From assembly GCA_003566795.1 (NCBI GenBank), contig PXBU01000228.1, positions 1 through 9,956 of the forward strand: a stretch of DNA of 9,956 bases, given 5' to 3'. The notes under the pieces are model-generated. The model did no database searches. It was not told the DNA's origin and was given only the letters and a program-made list of their open reading frames with translations. Below are positions 1-6,776 of this stretch, piece after piece. The position numbers were made by a program, and so were the translations under genes. This DNA is from Puniceicoccaceae bacterium (GTDB lineage: Bacteria > Verrucomicrobiota > Verrucomicrobiia > Opitutales > Coraliomargaritaceae). How positions within the stretch are numbered: the first letter of the stretch is position 1; each line of letters opens with the position of its first letter.

Positions 1-1
1 C

Positions 2-19
2 GTTATGTCTTTATCCTAA
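2..19 (+). CDS. possible 3' end of an upstream gene
   Basis: Frame 2 reads Val-Met-Ser-Leu-Ser and then TAA at 17-19, just before the ribosome binding site of the next gene. This spacing is what the other tight gene junctions in the window look like, so an upstream gene may end here. Frame 3 also reaches a stop at 24-26, so the frame of the upstream gene is not decided. Only five codons are visible and nothing can be said of function. Confidence 0.25.
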   Translation, partial: VMSLS

Positions 20-27
20 GAGGTAAG

Positions 28-477
28 ATGATAAAAGTAGCAGGCCATTGGGAAATAGGTTATATGACTCCCATTCAAGAACAATACTATTGGAGCTATC
101 CCATAAGAGACTTCGAGGTAACAGAATGGTTAATGACACCTGTTTCAGGAATTCATAATCAAGAACATCTAAACATGGATTTGATAGAGTTCAAGGATAC
201 AAAAGAAATGCTGAGTTCTTGTGGGAACATGAAGAGAGTTTTCATTGAGCCAAGAACCCAACACCAGAATCCTGACACTATCTGGCTACATGAATATTCA
301 CATCCGGAAGATTGTGTATACATATTCGGCTCAGCACACTTCAATCCTACGCTTGGATATTTGAGAGACGAGGATGATGTGGTTAGCATAAAAACGAAAA
401 AGGACGGGGGAATTCTCTGGTCCAACCAATGTGTTGCTATGGTACTATATGATAGGATGGTAAAATCGTGGCAGTAG
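28..477 (+). CDS. SPOUT-like RNA methyltransferase-like protein (divergent)
   Basis: This is a 149-residue protein with no signal peptide or membrane segment. Its layout resembles the SpoU/TrmH (SPOUT) fold. Near the N-terminus, residues 9-18 with the EIGY pattern sit where the family has its N-x-G motif. Residues 96-103 (CVYIFGSA) match the glycine-containing strand-turn. Residues 118-142 (VVSIK, then a short loop, then NQCVAMVLYDR) resemble the final V-x-IP-loop-N-x-S-x-A-x-x-x-LYE segment, where the trefoil knot binds S-adenosylmethionine. Key family residues are changed: the Ile-Pro of the knot is Ile-Lys, and Leu-Asn is Trp-Ser. Activity is therefore uncertain, and the target, if any, is unknown. 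The ATG at 28 follows AAGAGG at 18-23, a rather short spacing. The frame stays open to the window edge, so an earlier start is possible. The 3' end overlaps the next gene by 10 bases. That the gene is real is likely; the fold call is an inference from motifs. Confidence 0.6.
   Translation: MIKVAGHWEIGYMTPIQEQYYWSYPIRDFEVTEWLMTPVSGIHNQEHLNMDLIEFKDTKEMLSSCGNMKRVFIEPRTQHQNPDTIWLHEYSHPEDCVYIFGSAHFNPTLGYLRDEDDVVSIKTKKDGGILWSNQCVAMVLYDRMVKSWQ
454..470 (+). promoter_or_regulatory. ribosome binding site and GTG start of the beta-helix gene
   Basis: AGGATGG at 454-460 lies 7 bases before the GTG at 468-470. The start lies inside the last codons of the preceding gene, which stops at 475-477. This overlap suggests translational coupling. 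No ATG near the 5' end of this frame competes with it. Confidence 0.6.
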
Positions 478-2072
478 TAGTAACAGATTTAAGAACAGTT
501 GTTAACGAAGCTGACAATACTACAGGATGGAATACAGGAGATGCTGTAACAGATATCTTCGCTGAAGCAACCCACTCAATTGCTGTTGCAGCGAACAATG
601 ATACTGTTCAGATATATCACACAGGCACATCACGAAACTTATCCAATCACTTGATCTACGTGTATGCGTTCAACAATGCTATTCAGCCTACTTGGACTGC
701 TGCAAACCCTCCTGTTGCTCTTCATATTGGCGATGGGACGAATAGAGTTTCTTTCAAGATGGCAGGTGGCGATAGGAAAGTTTTCGTTCACGCTGATGGG
801 CCTACTGAATGGCAGCAATTAGTACTTGATACGTCCCAGGCAGCCACCATGAACACGAACGGTCTAACTACAGTAAGAGCAGGAAGTTTTGCCGGATTAA
901 ATCTTTCAGCTCTTACCCAGTTTGGTGGAGATTATACTACACTCTCAAAAGCTCTTGGTGGTGGTTATAATACTGCTACTGATATTATTCGTGTCGGAAA
1001 CGACGGATTGAGAATAACGGGAGGGACTACTGGGGATAGAGGAAACTTTCTTGAGGTAGTAACAGAGGATAGGAGCACCGCCAATCTGAAAGCCCATGGA
1101 ATAATCCGTGAGTACTCTACAGGCTTCTACGGCGCCCAGGGTCCGTTTAACTTTGGTGACACTACAGGAACTTCTTGGTTCGATGATATTAACGCCACCA
1201 TAATATTCGAGGCTCGTAATATCGGAAACGATAAATACTATGTCCGTGTTTGGGGTGGAACGGGAGAAACTCATTTCTTCCTCAGAAACTCCACCGTTAC
1301 GAGTGCGGGTCCTTTTGCCACTTGTCTGTTCAATGACAATAACATCAACACTCTTGAATTGAGAAGTGTTAACTTTACCAACTTAGGAAACGCAATTACG
1401 TTTGGAACAGATACTCCAGCACAAAGTCACGTTGTTAATCTTTGTAACTTCAACGCATGTGGGCAAATAAACCCTGGGGTTGTATCATTTACAAATGCAA
1501 CTATTTCAAACTCTACAAGTTCTGCAACAGGAGCTTTGATTTTAGACAGACTGGATGCAACAAACCTGTCTAACGTTTCTTTTGTCTCAGGCGGTACTGG
1601 CCACGCAATTTATATCACCGTGCCGGGAAACTATACATTCACGAACTTTACCTATACAGGATATGGGGCAACTGGAACAACGAATGCAGTTGTGTACAAC
1701 AATTCAGGTGGTGAGGTGAATATCAACTTATCTGGAGGTGACCCTCCTACCTATCGCAATGGTACTGGCGCGACCACTAACGTTATCGTTACTGCCACCT
1801 TGACGTTAACCGGATTACCTACAGGAACTTTGACCACAATAGTTGAAACAGCGAACAGGGACAATGTACTATTCCAGGGAACAGCAGGCGTGACAAATCA
1901 AATCAATTACTCCTACGGAGGATCAGAGGCCGGGACTGTTGTTGATGTAATGTTTATGAATCAACTATTTGACCCCAACATCGGAGACCTATATGACTTC
2001 ATGCTCCCCTCTATTGATACTTCCATTCCCATATCACTAATTACTGATAGAACTTATATACCAAGCCCCTAG
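468..2072 (+). CDS. phage structural protein, beta-helix-like (tail appendage or fibre)
   Basis: This is a 534-residue protein very rich in Gly, Thr, Asn and Ser with almost no predicted helix, typical of phage surface proteins. Residues 1-125 form an N-terminal region beginning with a short Ala-Val-rich strand. From about 265 to 435, short strands alternate with Asn/Gly turns (patterns such as L-x-L-x-x-x-x-F-T-N and V-x-F-x-N-A-T-I-S-N), which fits a right-handed parallel beta-helix. Residues 436-534 look like a separate beta-sandwich: a V-x-V-T-x-T-L-T-L-T-G strand, a middle segment with YSYGG, and a C-terminal DRTYIPSP ending. This type of ending occurs in many phage appendage proteins. 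There are no catalytic residues of a known depolymerase that I can point to, although beta-helix phage proteins often bind or cut polysaccharide. It stands first of three large beta-rich genes and is probably virion-associated. The gene is sure; the exact role is not. Confidence 0.75.
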   Translation: MAVVVTDLRTVVNEADNTTGWNTGDAVTDIFAEATHSIAVAANNDTVQIYHTGTSRNLSNHLIYVYAFNNAIQPTWTAANPPVALHIGDGTNRVSFKMAGGDRKVFVHADGPTEWQQLVLDTSQAATMNTNGLTTVRAGSFAGLNLSALTQFGGDYTTLSKALGGGYNTATDIIRVGNDGLRITGGTTGDRGNFLEVVTEDRSTANLKAHGIIREYSTGFYGAQGPFNFGDTTGTSWFDDINATIIFEARNIGNDKYYVRVWGGTGETHFFLRNSTVTSAGPFATCLFNDNNINTLELRSVNFTNLGNAITFGTDTPAQSHVVNLCNFNACGQINPGVVSFTNATISNSTSSATGALILDRLDATNLSNVSFVSGGTGHAIYITVPGNYTFTNFTYTGYGATGTTNAVVYNNSGGEVNINLSGGDPPTYRNGTGATTNVIVTATLTLTGLPTGTLTTIVETANRDNVLFQGTAGVTNQINYSYGGSEAGTVVDVMFMNQLFDPNIGDLYDFMLPSIDTSIPISLITDRTYIPSP

Positions 2073-2087
2073 GGCGATTCGTCAGAT

Positions 2088-2102
2088 TAGGAGAAAAAAA
2101 TG
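2088..2102 (+). promoter_or_regulatory. ribosome binding site of the CBM-containing gene
   Basis: TTAGGAGA ending at 2094 stands six bases before the ATG at 2100, separated by A residues only. It is a strong Shine-Dalgarno sequence in a 27-base gap that otherwise holds only a weak GCCC/GGGC inverted repeat around the previous stop codon. Confidence 0.6.
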
Positions 2103-3641
2103 GCAAAAATTGTAGACCCGGATCAGCTAAATCTGGGAATAGAAGTTGTAATTGATACAACAGCAAAAACAATAGAATTAGCAACAGCTGGTAACTTAGA
2201 TAATACCTCACCTGGTATTACCTCTGGTGTTGCTATGCAAGCACTTTATTCATTCTTCAAGAATGAATGGATGACAAATACGGATTTGAATAAGTTCAGG
2301 TTTCCACAGACCGCTATTTACGATGCTTCATTCATTATGATAAATGATTGGGATTGGTTAGATTTAGCAACAAGAAACTTAATTCGTGATGCTGGTTGGC
2401 AGGAAGTTGATGGTGATGAGTACGCTGCTATGCTTACCTTGGGTGCTATGGATGATGACCAATCTGACTTAGCGTATTACCAGCAAGTATTCGGTTTTGA
2501 TGAAGGTACTGAAGTCTTTGATAAGACAGGACCTGTTAATGAGCCAGTACAGATTTACAATTCTGTTGGTCCAGTAGATTACAGAGGGTTCTTTAAAGCG
2601 TTCTTAAGAGAGCAAGGAAAGACATTCGATCTTTACAACCTACTTGTTGAGCAGAACATTCCTTCACTAACCTTTGCTGCTTACCGACTTCCGTTGTCAA
2701 ACCAAGATGATATTAACATCAACTTTACTGATACTCAAATTACAACAGATACTCCATTTACAAATATGGCACTTCAATATCATCCAGGTACTCGTTTTGA
2801 AGTATGGGATGCTGGAGAAACTTATATTATAGGAGATGTTGTAGAACATAATGGTAGGTGGTATCAAGCAACTGCGGGCAATACTGCAAGTACTCCCCCA
2901 TCAGCAGATTGGGCAGCATATACAGGTGAAAAACAAATTGGTGATGACTACTATGCTTTCAATAGAGAGGTAAGGGCGGCTGGTGCAACACGATTTCAGA
3001 TTTATTCTTATGTTCAATACGCTCTTCGCCAAACAACCAATATCAATGATGACCCCGATACACTCGGATACGGAGTTGTTAATGGTAACGTTGCTAACCC
3101 ACTTGCGTTTTTTGTTGGTGATAACCTTTTCGGAGAACCCGGTGTATGGTTTGACAACTTTGATGCCAATGATACAAACGATATCACACTACAAAGTATA
3201 GACGCAGTCCCTGCTGGAACCGGCGGTCTTAATGATGAAGACCTTCCAGAAAGTTTTACTACAAGAGTATTCCCCTTCGTTGCTGCTGGTAATCTTGTGT
3301 TTAATGATGATCTTGTAATCGATACAGATGCTAAGTATTGGATGTATTTTACCAACGCAAACGGAAATCAGTTTGACTCCGCTACGGCAATACTTGTTCA
3401 GGATGATGATGGTGTTGAAATAACTGGCGATATCACACAAGCGACTATTCCATTCACTTTTGACTACGATAATAACGTTCAAGGTGGAAGAACCTCTGGT
3501 ACGGATGCAGATATTGTGGTTGTTGCTATGGGACTTGAAAATGCAGAATGGGTTCTTGGTGCTTTTACTATAACTCGTGCTGTAGGTTTGAACTTCCCAA
3601 TTAATGCTTCAACAGAAAGAAACTATATTGCTACAATATAA
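2100..3641 (+). CDS. tail fibre-like structural protein with a carbohydrate-binding module
   Basis: This is a 513-residue acidic, Asp/Asn-rich protein without signal peptide or membrane segments. Residues 234-275 match the small aromatic CBM5/12 (chitin-binding-like) module: W236, Y242, the G245-D246-V248 turn, Y255-Q-A, a Pro-containing loop near 266 and W271. These modules are common on phage fibres and bind surface sugars. The module is flanked by segments that look like parts of a single domain (M223-to-F233 before, K278-to-R310 after, including QIYSYVQYALRQ), so it appears to be inserted. The N-terminal 200 residues are mixed alpha/beta with many aromatic residues (an NDWDWLDLATRNLIRDAGW segment near 82-100). 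The C-terminal part (380-513) is beta-rich and ends in a hydrophobic strand. It probably forms part of a tail fibre or adsorption device. The module call is from a visible motif; the virion location is inferred from context. Confidence 0.75.
   Translation: MAKIVDPDQLNLGIEVVIDTTAKTIELATAGNLDNTSPGITSGVAMQALYSFFKNEWMTNTDLNKFRFPQTAIYDASFIMINDWDWLDLATRNLIRDAGWQEVDGDEYAAMLTLGAMDDDQSDLAYYQQVFGFDEGTEVFDKTGPVNEPVQIYNSVGPVDYRGFFKAFLREQGKTFDLYNLLVEQNIPSLTFAAYRLPLSNQDDININFTDTQITTDTPFTNMALQYHPGTRFEVWDAGETYIIGDVVEHNGRWYQATAGNTASTPPSADWAAYTGEKQIGDDYYAFNREVRAAGATRFQIYSYVQYALRQTTNINDDPDTLGYGVVNGNVANPLAFFVGDNLFGEPGVWFDNFDANDTNDITLQSIDAVPAGTGGLNDEDLPESFTTRVFPFVAAGNLVFNDDLVIDTDAKYWMYFTNANGNQFDSATAILVQDDDGVEITGDITQATIPFTFDYDNNVQGGRTSGTDADIVVVAMGLENAEWVLGAFTITRAVGLNFPINASTERNYIATI
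2799..2924 (+). other. CBM5/12-like carbohydrate-binding module (domain)
   Basis: Within the fibre-like protein this segment holds the typical order of the module: Trp, then Tyr-x-x-Gly-Asp-x-Val, then a short turn and Trp-Tyr-Gln-Ala, then a Pro-Pro-containing loop and a final Trp. The spacing between the first and last Trp is 35 residues, normal for this family. It suggests binding of a glycan on the host surface, but the ligand cannot be told. Confidence 0.65.
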
Positions 3642-3664
3642 CATAAATAGAATGAGGAAATAAA

Positions 3665-4003
3665 ATGGCGAAGAAAGATAAGCTTTGGCAAAAATCAGAT
3701 TTTGAAGCATTAAAAGAAAAAGAGCTTAACACGTCTCAGCTTCGGCTGAGGCATGATGTTAGATATGCTTGCTTTCGTGTTCAGAAAGAATTAGTAGAGG
3801 GCGTTGAATGCCCAGATGAACTGAAAGACAAAGTAAAAGAAGTAGAAGGTATGGAAGGATTTGAGGGGTGGAAAAACTTCGCAGTCACGTGGGATATTTC
3901 AACTCCAGATCCTATTCAAGTTGTAAAAAGAATGTGGAGTATAGAGCAAGAACATAATCAGATGCTCGAAAGGGTTGCCATTCCTCTTCCAAATTCAAAT
4001 TAA
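3665..4003 (+). CDS. small helical protein of unknown function
   Basis: This is a 112-residue, strongly charged protein with no recognised family. The N-terminal half is Lys/Glu-rich and likely helical (residues 1-65). A middle segment (66-80) holds several Trp and Phe residues, and residues 85-105 form another probable helix before a Pro-containing end. There is no signal peptide or membrane segment. GAGG at 3654-3657 stands eight bases before the ATG at 3665. It sits between two fibre-like genes, so it could be a small structural or assembly factor, but nothing in the protein shows this. A stable-looking hairpin lies inside its coding region at 3733-3752. Confidence 0.8.
   Translation: MAKKDKLWQKSDFEALKEKELNTSQLRLRHDVRYACFRVQKELVEGVECPDELKDKVKEVEGMEGFEGWKNFAVTWDISTPDPIQVVKRMWSIEQEHNQMLERVAIPLPNSN
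3733..3752 (+). other. intragenic hairpin with a cUUCGg tetraloop
   Basis: The segment GTCTCAGC-TTCG-GCTGAGGC folds into an eight-pair stem (one G-T pair) closed by C-UUCG-G, one of the most stable RNA tetraloops. It lies about 70 bases into the preceding small gene's reading frame. No T tract follows, so it does not look like an intrinsic terminator. It could protect a processed mRNA end or slow the ribosome, or be chance; the role is not shown by the sequence. Confidence 0.6.
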
Positions 4004-4004
4004 G

Positions 4005-4025
4005 TATTAAGGGGAGGAGAGGATG
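4005..4025 (+). promoter_or_regulatory. strong ribosome binding site of the long fibre gene
   Basis: The purine-rich run AAGGGGAGGAGAGG fills most of the gap after the previous stop and runs straight into the ATG at 4023. It offers several overlapping Shine-Dalgarno registers, the one at GGGGAGG having normal spacing. This supports high expression and fixes the start. Confidence 0.6.
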
Positions 4026-5906
4026 AGCGACTTTGAATTTTACCCTGTACAACGAATAATACAGATAAAGGATGGTGTCACCGAAGTTGATGTCACAGAT
4101 CTGTATTCACGATGGAAAGATTGGGCTATCTTAAATCCACAATGGCTCAATGCTTTCCGCGTTGTTGGGGGAGATCCTACGATTGGTGCAAACAGAATCT
4201 CTCCTTATTACTTCCTTAGTAATGGATGGAGATTAAAGCCGTCTGAAGCAAATCAAACGCTACAAGTATCTGGCATACTCCTTGTGGATGGAGGAGGAGA
4301 TCCTTATCTTAATACAGATGGAACCTTCAATGTTAGAATTGTAGCAACTGTTCCTCTTGAAGCTGAGTTTATAGTAGCTCAGCTACCAGAGATAGAATTT
4401 GCATCGTTTCAAAATGCTGTATGGGTAGACGTAAACTCCTCGGACAGTGGAGTTCTTTATCCGAGGGGAACAAGACAACGCCCCGTAAATAACCTCAATG
4501 ATGCCTTATCAATTCTCGCAGTACAAGGATTCGGGAGATTAGGATTACTTTCTTCTTTAACCGTAGGACCCGGCCATAACATTGAAGATGTAGAAATATT
4601 TGGTACATCGACTTCTCAAATATTAGTAACCATTCTCCCTGAAGCGCTCACAGAAAGAGCAAGGTTCCTTAATGTTTCCATACAAGGGGAACTTGATGGA
4701 AATACTTCAATCATTGACTGTGAGGTAAGAAATGTTCACTATGTGAATGGAGTAATAAAACGCTCCACAATACGAAGTGATGCCACAATTCAAATTGACG
4801 GGGGTGCTGCTGCGGAGATAGCGGATTGTAATTCGGGACCACCAGAAACCATTGAGGCCTTCCCTACTATAGATATGGGTGGAGCCGGGCAGAGCCTTTC
4901 CGTCAGGAATTTCAACGGTAAGCTCAAGCTTGCGAACAAGACCGGTCCTGAAAAGATAAGTTTGGACATTAACTCCGGCCATGTGTTAGTAGACGAGACT
5001 GTGATCGCAGGTACCGTTGTCTGTCGGGGCCTGGGGAAGTTTGAGGATAACTCAACCGGTACTGCTCTAGTCATATCAGAAGATATGATTAACAGAGTGG
5101 GTATAGCTAATGCTGTTTGGGAAGATAATATCAAAGAAAGAGCTTTAGGCGAACATAACAAAGCAGGCTTCTTTCTCTCGAGAACGGTTAATGATATAGG
5201 CGATGTCACGAATGTTGAGGGGAACGCGGTCACACTTTCCGGAAGCTTATTCAACCCTACCCCTGGTCTTTATGATAACCGAATCCTCCAGTTCCATAAG
5301 AATGGTGAATACGTTTATGAAGTAAGAAAAGTGATAGAACATAAGGCAGGAGGGGTTTTAATCCTAGATAAACCTCCCGTACTGGTTACTAACGGTGAGG
5401 CTTGGCATGCATATATTCTTATGAATATTGACGCTTCTCAGAGCGGTTCTGAGATTGCCTCTGAAGTTTGGAACACAATGACAGAAGACTTTAATGCCCC
5501 AGGCTCGTTCGGAGAGAATCTAGGGAGTCTTGAGGTAGATGTGGATAACCAGGCTATTGCTGGTGCTGTATGGGATAAACAATTATCAGAGCATACGGAA
5601 TCTGGAAGTGCTGGAAACTCACTGTCAACTGCTTCTACAGGAGGGGTTGACGTATCGGTTCTCGCGGATGCAGTATGGAACCATACAACAGGCCAGAAAG
5701 TATCATTGGAGGTGGGTAAGCTCTTAGAGATACAAGAAGGTAATTGGGTAATAGTCGACGATGAAATGCTATTTTATGATAACGCCGGTGAAGTAATACT
5801 CAGGTATAACCTCTTTGATAAGAACGGTAATCGCGCTAGCGAAGGAGTTTATCGTCGTGAGCGCGTTGGCGGTGCGAGCCCACCCGAAACACCTGACGCG
5901 GATTAA
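4023..5906 (+). CDS. long phage tail fibre / appendage protein with AVW repeats
   Basis: This is a 627-residue modular protein. Residues 1-120 form an N-terminal domain I recognise from many phage structural proteins: a DLYSRWKDW segment at 26-34, an AF-x-VVGGDP segment at 44-52, then YFLSNGW at 63-69 and a strand-rich end. Residues 147-350 begin with the GTRQRPVNNLNDA pattern typical of phage beta-helix or beta-solenoid fibre segments, followed by short repeated strands. Four copies of (I/L)A-x-(A/E)-V-W occur at 361, 478, 512 and 547; the spacing is uneven because a beta-rich domain of about 90 residues (390-470) separates the first two. The last 55 residues (574-612, with NWVIVDDEML and FDKNGNRAS) look like the usual C-terminal beta domain of such proteins. 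There is no signal peptide. It likely forms a trimeric fibre or appendage, possibly touching the baseplate or neck. The family resemblance is good; its position in the virion is inference. Confidence 0.8.
   Translation: MSDFEFYPVQRIIQIKDGVTEVDVTDLYSRWKDWAILNPQWLNAFRVVGGDPTIGANRISPYYFLSNGWRLKPSEANQTLQVSGILLVDGGGDPYLNTDGTFNVRIVATVPLEAEFIVAQLPEIEFASFQNAVWVDVNSSDSGVLYPRGTRQRPVNNLNDALSILAVQGFGRLGLLSSLTVGPGHNIEDVEIFGTSTSQILVTILPEALTERARFLNVSIQGELDGNTSIIDCEVRNVHYVNGVIKRSTIRSDATIQIDGGAAAEIADCNSGPPETIEAFPTIDMGGAGQSLSVRNFNGKLKLANKTGPEKISLDINSGHVLVDETVIAGTVVCRGLGKFEDNSTGTALVISEDMINRVGIANAVWEDNIKERALGEHNKAGFFLSRTVNDIGDVTNVEGNAVTLSGSLFNPTPGLYDNRILQFHKNGEYVYEVRKVIEHKAGGVLILDKPPVLVTNGEAWHAYILMNIDASQSGSEIASEVWNTMTEDFNAPGSFGENLGSLEVDVDNQAIAGAVWDKQLSEHTESGSAGNSLSTASTGGVDVSVLADAVWNHTTGQKVSLEVGKLLEIQEGNWVIVDDEMLFYDNAGEVILRYNLFDKNGNRASEGVYRRERVGGASPPETPDAD
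5103..5678 (+). repeat. region with four AVW-type protein repeats
   Basis: Inside the long fibre protein, the motif (I/L)-Ala-x-(Ala/Glu)-Val-Trp starts at bases 5103, 5454, 5556 and 5661. After the motif the second, third and fourth copies continue with short Gly/Ser-rich or charged segments. The DNA copies differ, so this is an old, protein-level repeat rather than a recent duplication. Confidence 0.6.
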
Positions 5907-5924
5907 AGAGAGGGGTTTCTCGAG

Positions 5925-6266
5925 ATGAGTATCATAACCAAAGGGTTTGTTAGCCCCTCCCCCGTAACCTCAGGTTTCGGTGGCCCTCTTATAATAGTCG
6001 TGGATGATAGGCTTCCCTTACTCTTAGGAGGAGGAGGCCTTCGGCGATCGACAACTTCTAAAAAAAAGAAAGACGAAGACTTCTTAGAAGTAGGTATCAT
6101 TGCCTCTCTATCTATTCGCGTCCTCAAACCACATGAGACATCGCATCCACGTGTAGACGTTGTGTTCACTAATTCTAAAGACCTAGAAAATATACGTGCA
6201 CAGGCTCAGCTACTAGGATACGACGACATTCAGGTGTATATGAAAGAGGACGTTGAAATATTATGA
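5925..6266 (+). CDS. small protein of unknown function, MSI-x-T-x-GF type
   Basis: This is a 113-residue protein. Its start MSIITKGFVSP and following Gly-rich, hydrophobic stretch (residues 18-38, with LIIVV and LLLGGGG) resemble short proteins often found just after fibre genes in phage operons, whose function is unknown. Then comes a basic run K46-K49 encoded by eight A residues, an acidic DED, and a C-terminal half (53-113) that looks like a compact alpha/beta domain (strand EVGIIASLSIRV, helix 86-97, strand IQVYM). The hydrophobic stretch is broken by charged residues and is not a convincing membrane segment. GAGAGGGG before the ATG serves as ribosome binding site. The stop overlaps the next start (ATGA), which suggests coupling. 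The Lys codons contain an in-frame A AAA AAG sequence. Confidence 0.75.
   Translation: MSIITKGFVSPSPVTSGFGGPLIIVVDDRLPLLLGGGGLRRSTTSKKKKDEDFLEVGIIASLSIRVLKPHETSHPRVDVVFTNSKDLENIRAQAQLLGYDDIQVYMKEDVEIL
6062..6068 (+). other. possible -1 frameshift slippery site A AAA AAG
   Basis: The heptamer A-AAA-AAG is in the correct register of the reading frame and equals the dnaX-type slippery sequence. A Shine-Dalgarno-like AGGAGGAGGAGG lies upstream at 6026-6037, and ACTTCT (6054-6059) can pair with AGAAGT (6086-6091) around it. Slipping would add 22 codons and stop at 6134-6136, giving a protein of about 70 residues. The upstream purine run is farther away (24 bases) than in known stimulated sites and may only encode glycines. 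Use in vivo is unproven. Confidence 0.25.
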
Positions 6267-6763
6267 ATACCGAAGGTAAAAAAAGATTGAAAGAAGTATC
6301 TCTTCTTAGAGAGACTCATCTGAACTTCAAAGTGGTTGTGGAGGGATCTGCTGAGAAACCCCAGGGCCGCTTGAGCTTGGATCTCCCCGACTTTACATTA
6401 TCATTTCCCGTAGAGTTCAAGGAGAACGGGGAAATCACCGCCACTATACCTGCATTAGGTAAGGGATTGGTGCAGTTGCAAGAGGTAGATAAAGTAACGG
6501 CTTCCTTGGAAATGGTAGTGGAAAACCAGTATTTTGTGCCGTGGGAAGATACCCTCAGCATAAAGAAAGAAGTGCAGGTCGGAGAAGCCTCGGCCTTTTT
6601 GACGCAGGCTGAACCCACACTGCAGGTGAGACCTGTTTCTTTCTCAGTGAAAGAGTACACTTCGGAGAAAGATGGGTCCTCGGCACTAAATAATAATAGT
6701 GGTAATAAACAAAAAACCTCTGAGAGGTTGGCCCAGCTTCGGCGCGCCGGTCTGAGAGGATAA
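6263..6763 (+). CDS. beta-rich protein of unknown function preceding the prohead protease
   Basis: This is a 166-residue protein. After a basic start, residues 19-130 form alternating strands (NFKVVVEGS, GRLSLDL, FTLSFPVEF, EITATIP, ASLEMVVE, VRPVSFSVK), suggesting a small beta domain. A low-complexity Asn/Ser/Gly linker (137-148) leads to an Arg/Leu-rich helix at the very end (RLAQLRRAGLRG). I do not recognise a named family. Its position, coupled by ATGA to the gene before and 13 bases from the protease-scaffold gene, suggests a head-assembly or scaffold-associated role, by analogy with the small core proteins beside T4 gp21. That is inference from context. GAGGA at 6246-6250 is the likely ribosome binding site, with somewhat long spacing. 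Confidence 0.7.
   Translation: MNTEGKKRLKEVSLLRETHLNFKVVVEGSAEKPQGRLSLDLPDFTLSFPVEFKENGEITATIPALGKGLVQLQEVDKVTASLEMVVENQYFVPWEDTLSIKKEVQVGEASAFLTQAEPTLQVRPVSFSVKEYTSEKDGSSALNNNSGNKQKTSERLAQLRRAGLRG
6711..6729 (-). terminator. minus-strand intrinsic terminator-like hairpin
   Basis: Read on the minus strand, AACCTC-TCA-GAGGTT forms a perfect six-pair stem with a three-base loop and is followed by TTTT, then GTTTATT. This is the layout of a short rho-independent terminator, but it faces opposite to every gene in the window. On the + strand it is preceded by A residues and followed by no T tract. It lies in the linker codons of the protein before the protease. It may be chance or may stop antisense transcripts. 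Confidence 0.35.
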
Positions 6764-6776
6764 GAGGCATAAGGTT

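Noticed and set aside
2065..2075. GCCC-CTA-GGGC inverted repeat around the stop of the beta-helix gene.
   Set aside because: A four-pair stem without a following T tract is too weak for a terminator.
3642..3649. CATAAATA, one base from the T4 late promoter TATAAATA, before the small helical gene; a related AATAAATA lies at 9359-9366.
   Set aside because: The short motif is expected by chance in AT-rich spacers, the first base of the consensus is missing in both, and similar GATAAATA occurs inside a coding region near 1229.
4790..5254. Long open frame on the minus strand opposite the fibre gene (154 codons).
   Set aside because: It lies fully inside a well-supported + strand gene, its translation has no recognisable domain, and no ribosome binding site or operon context supports it.
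6740..6749. Ten-base palindrome CGGCGCGCCG at the end of the gene before the protease.
   Set aside because: It encodes Arg-Arg-Ala in a basic tail and has no repeat partner; nothing links it to an origin or attachment site.
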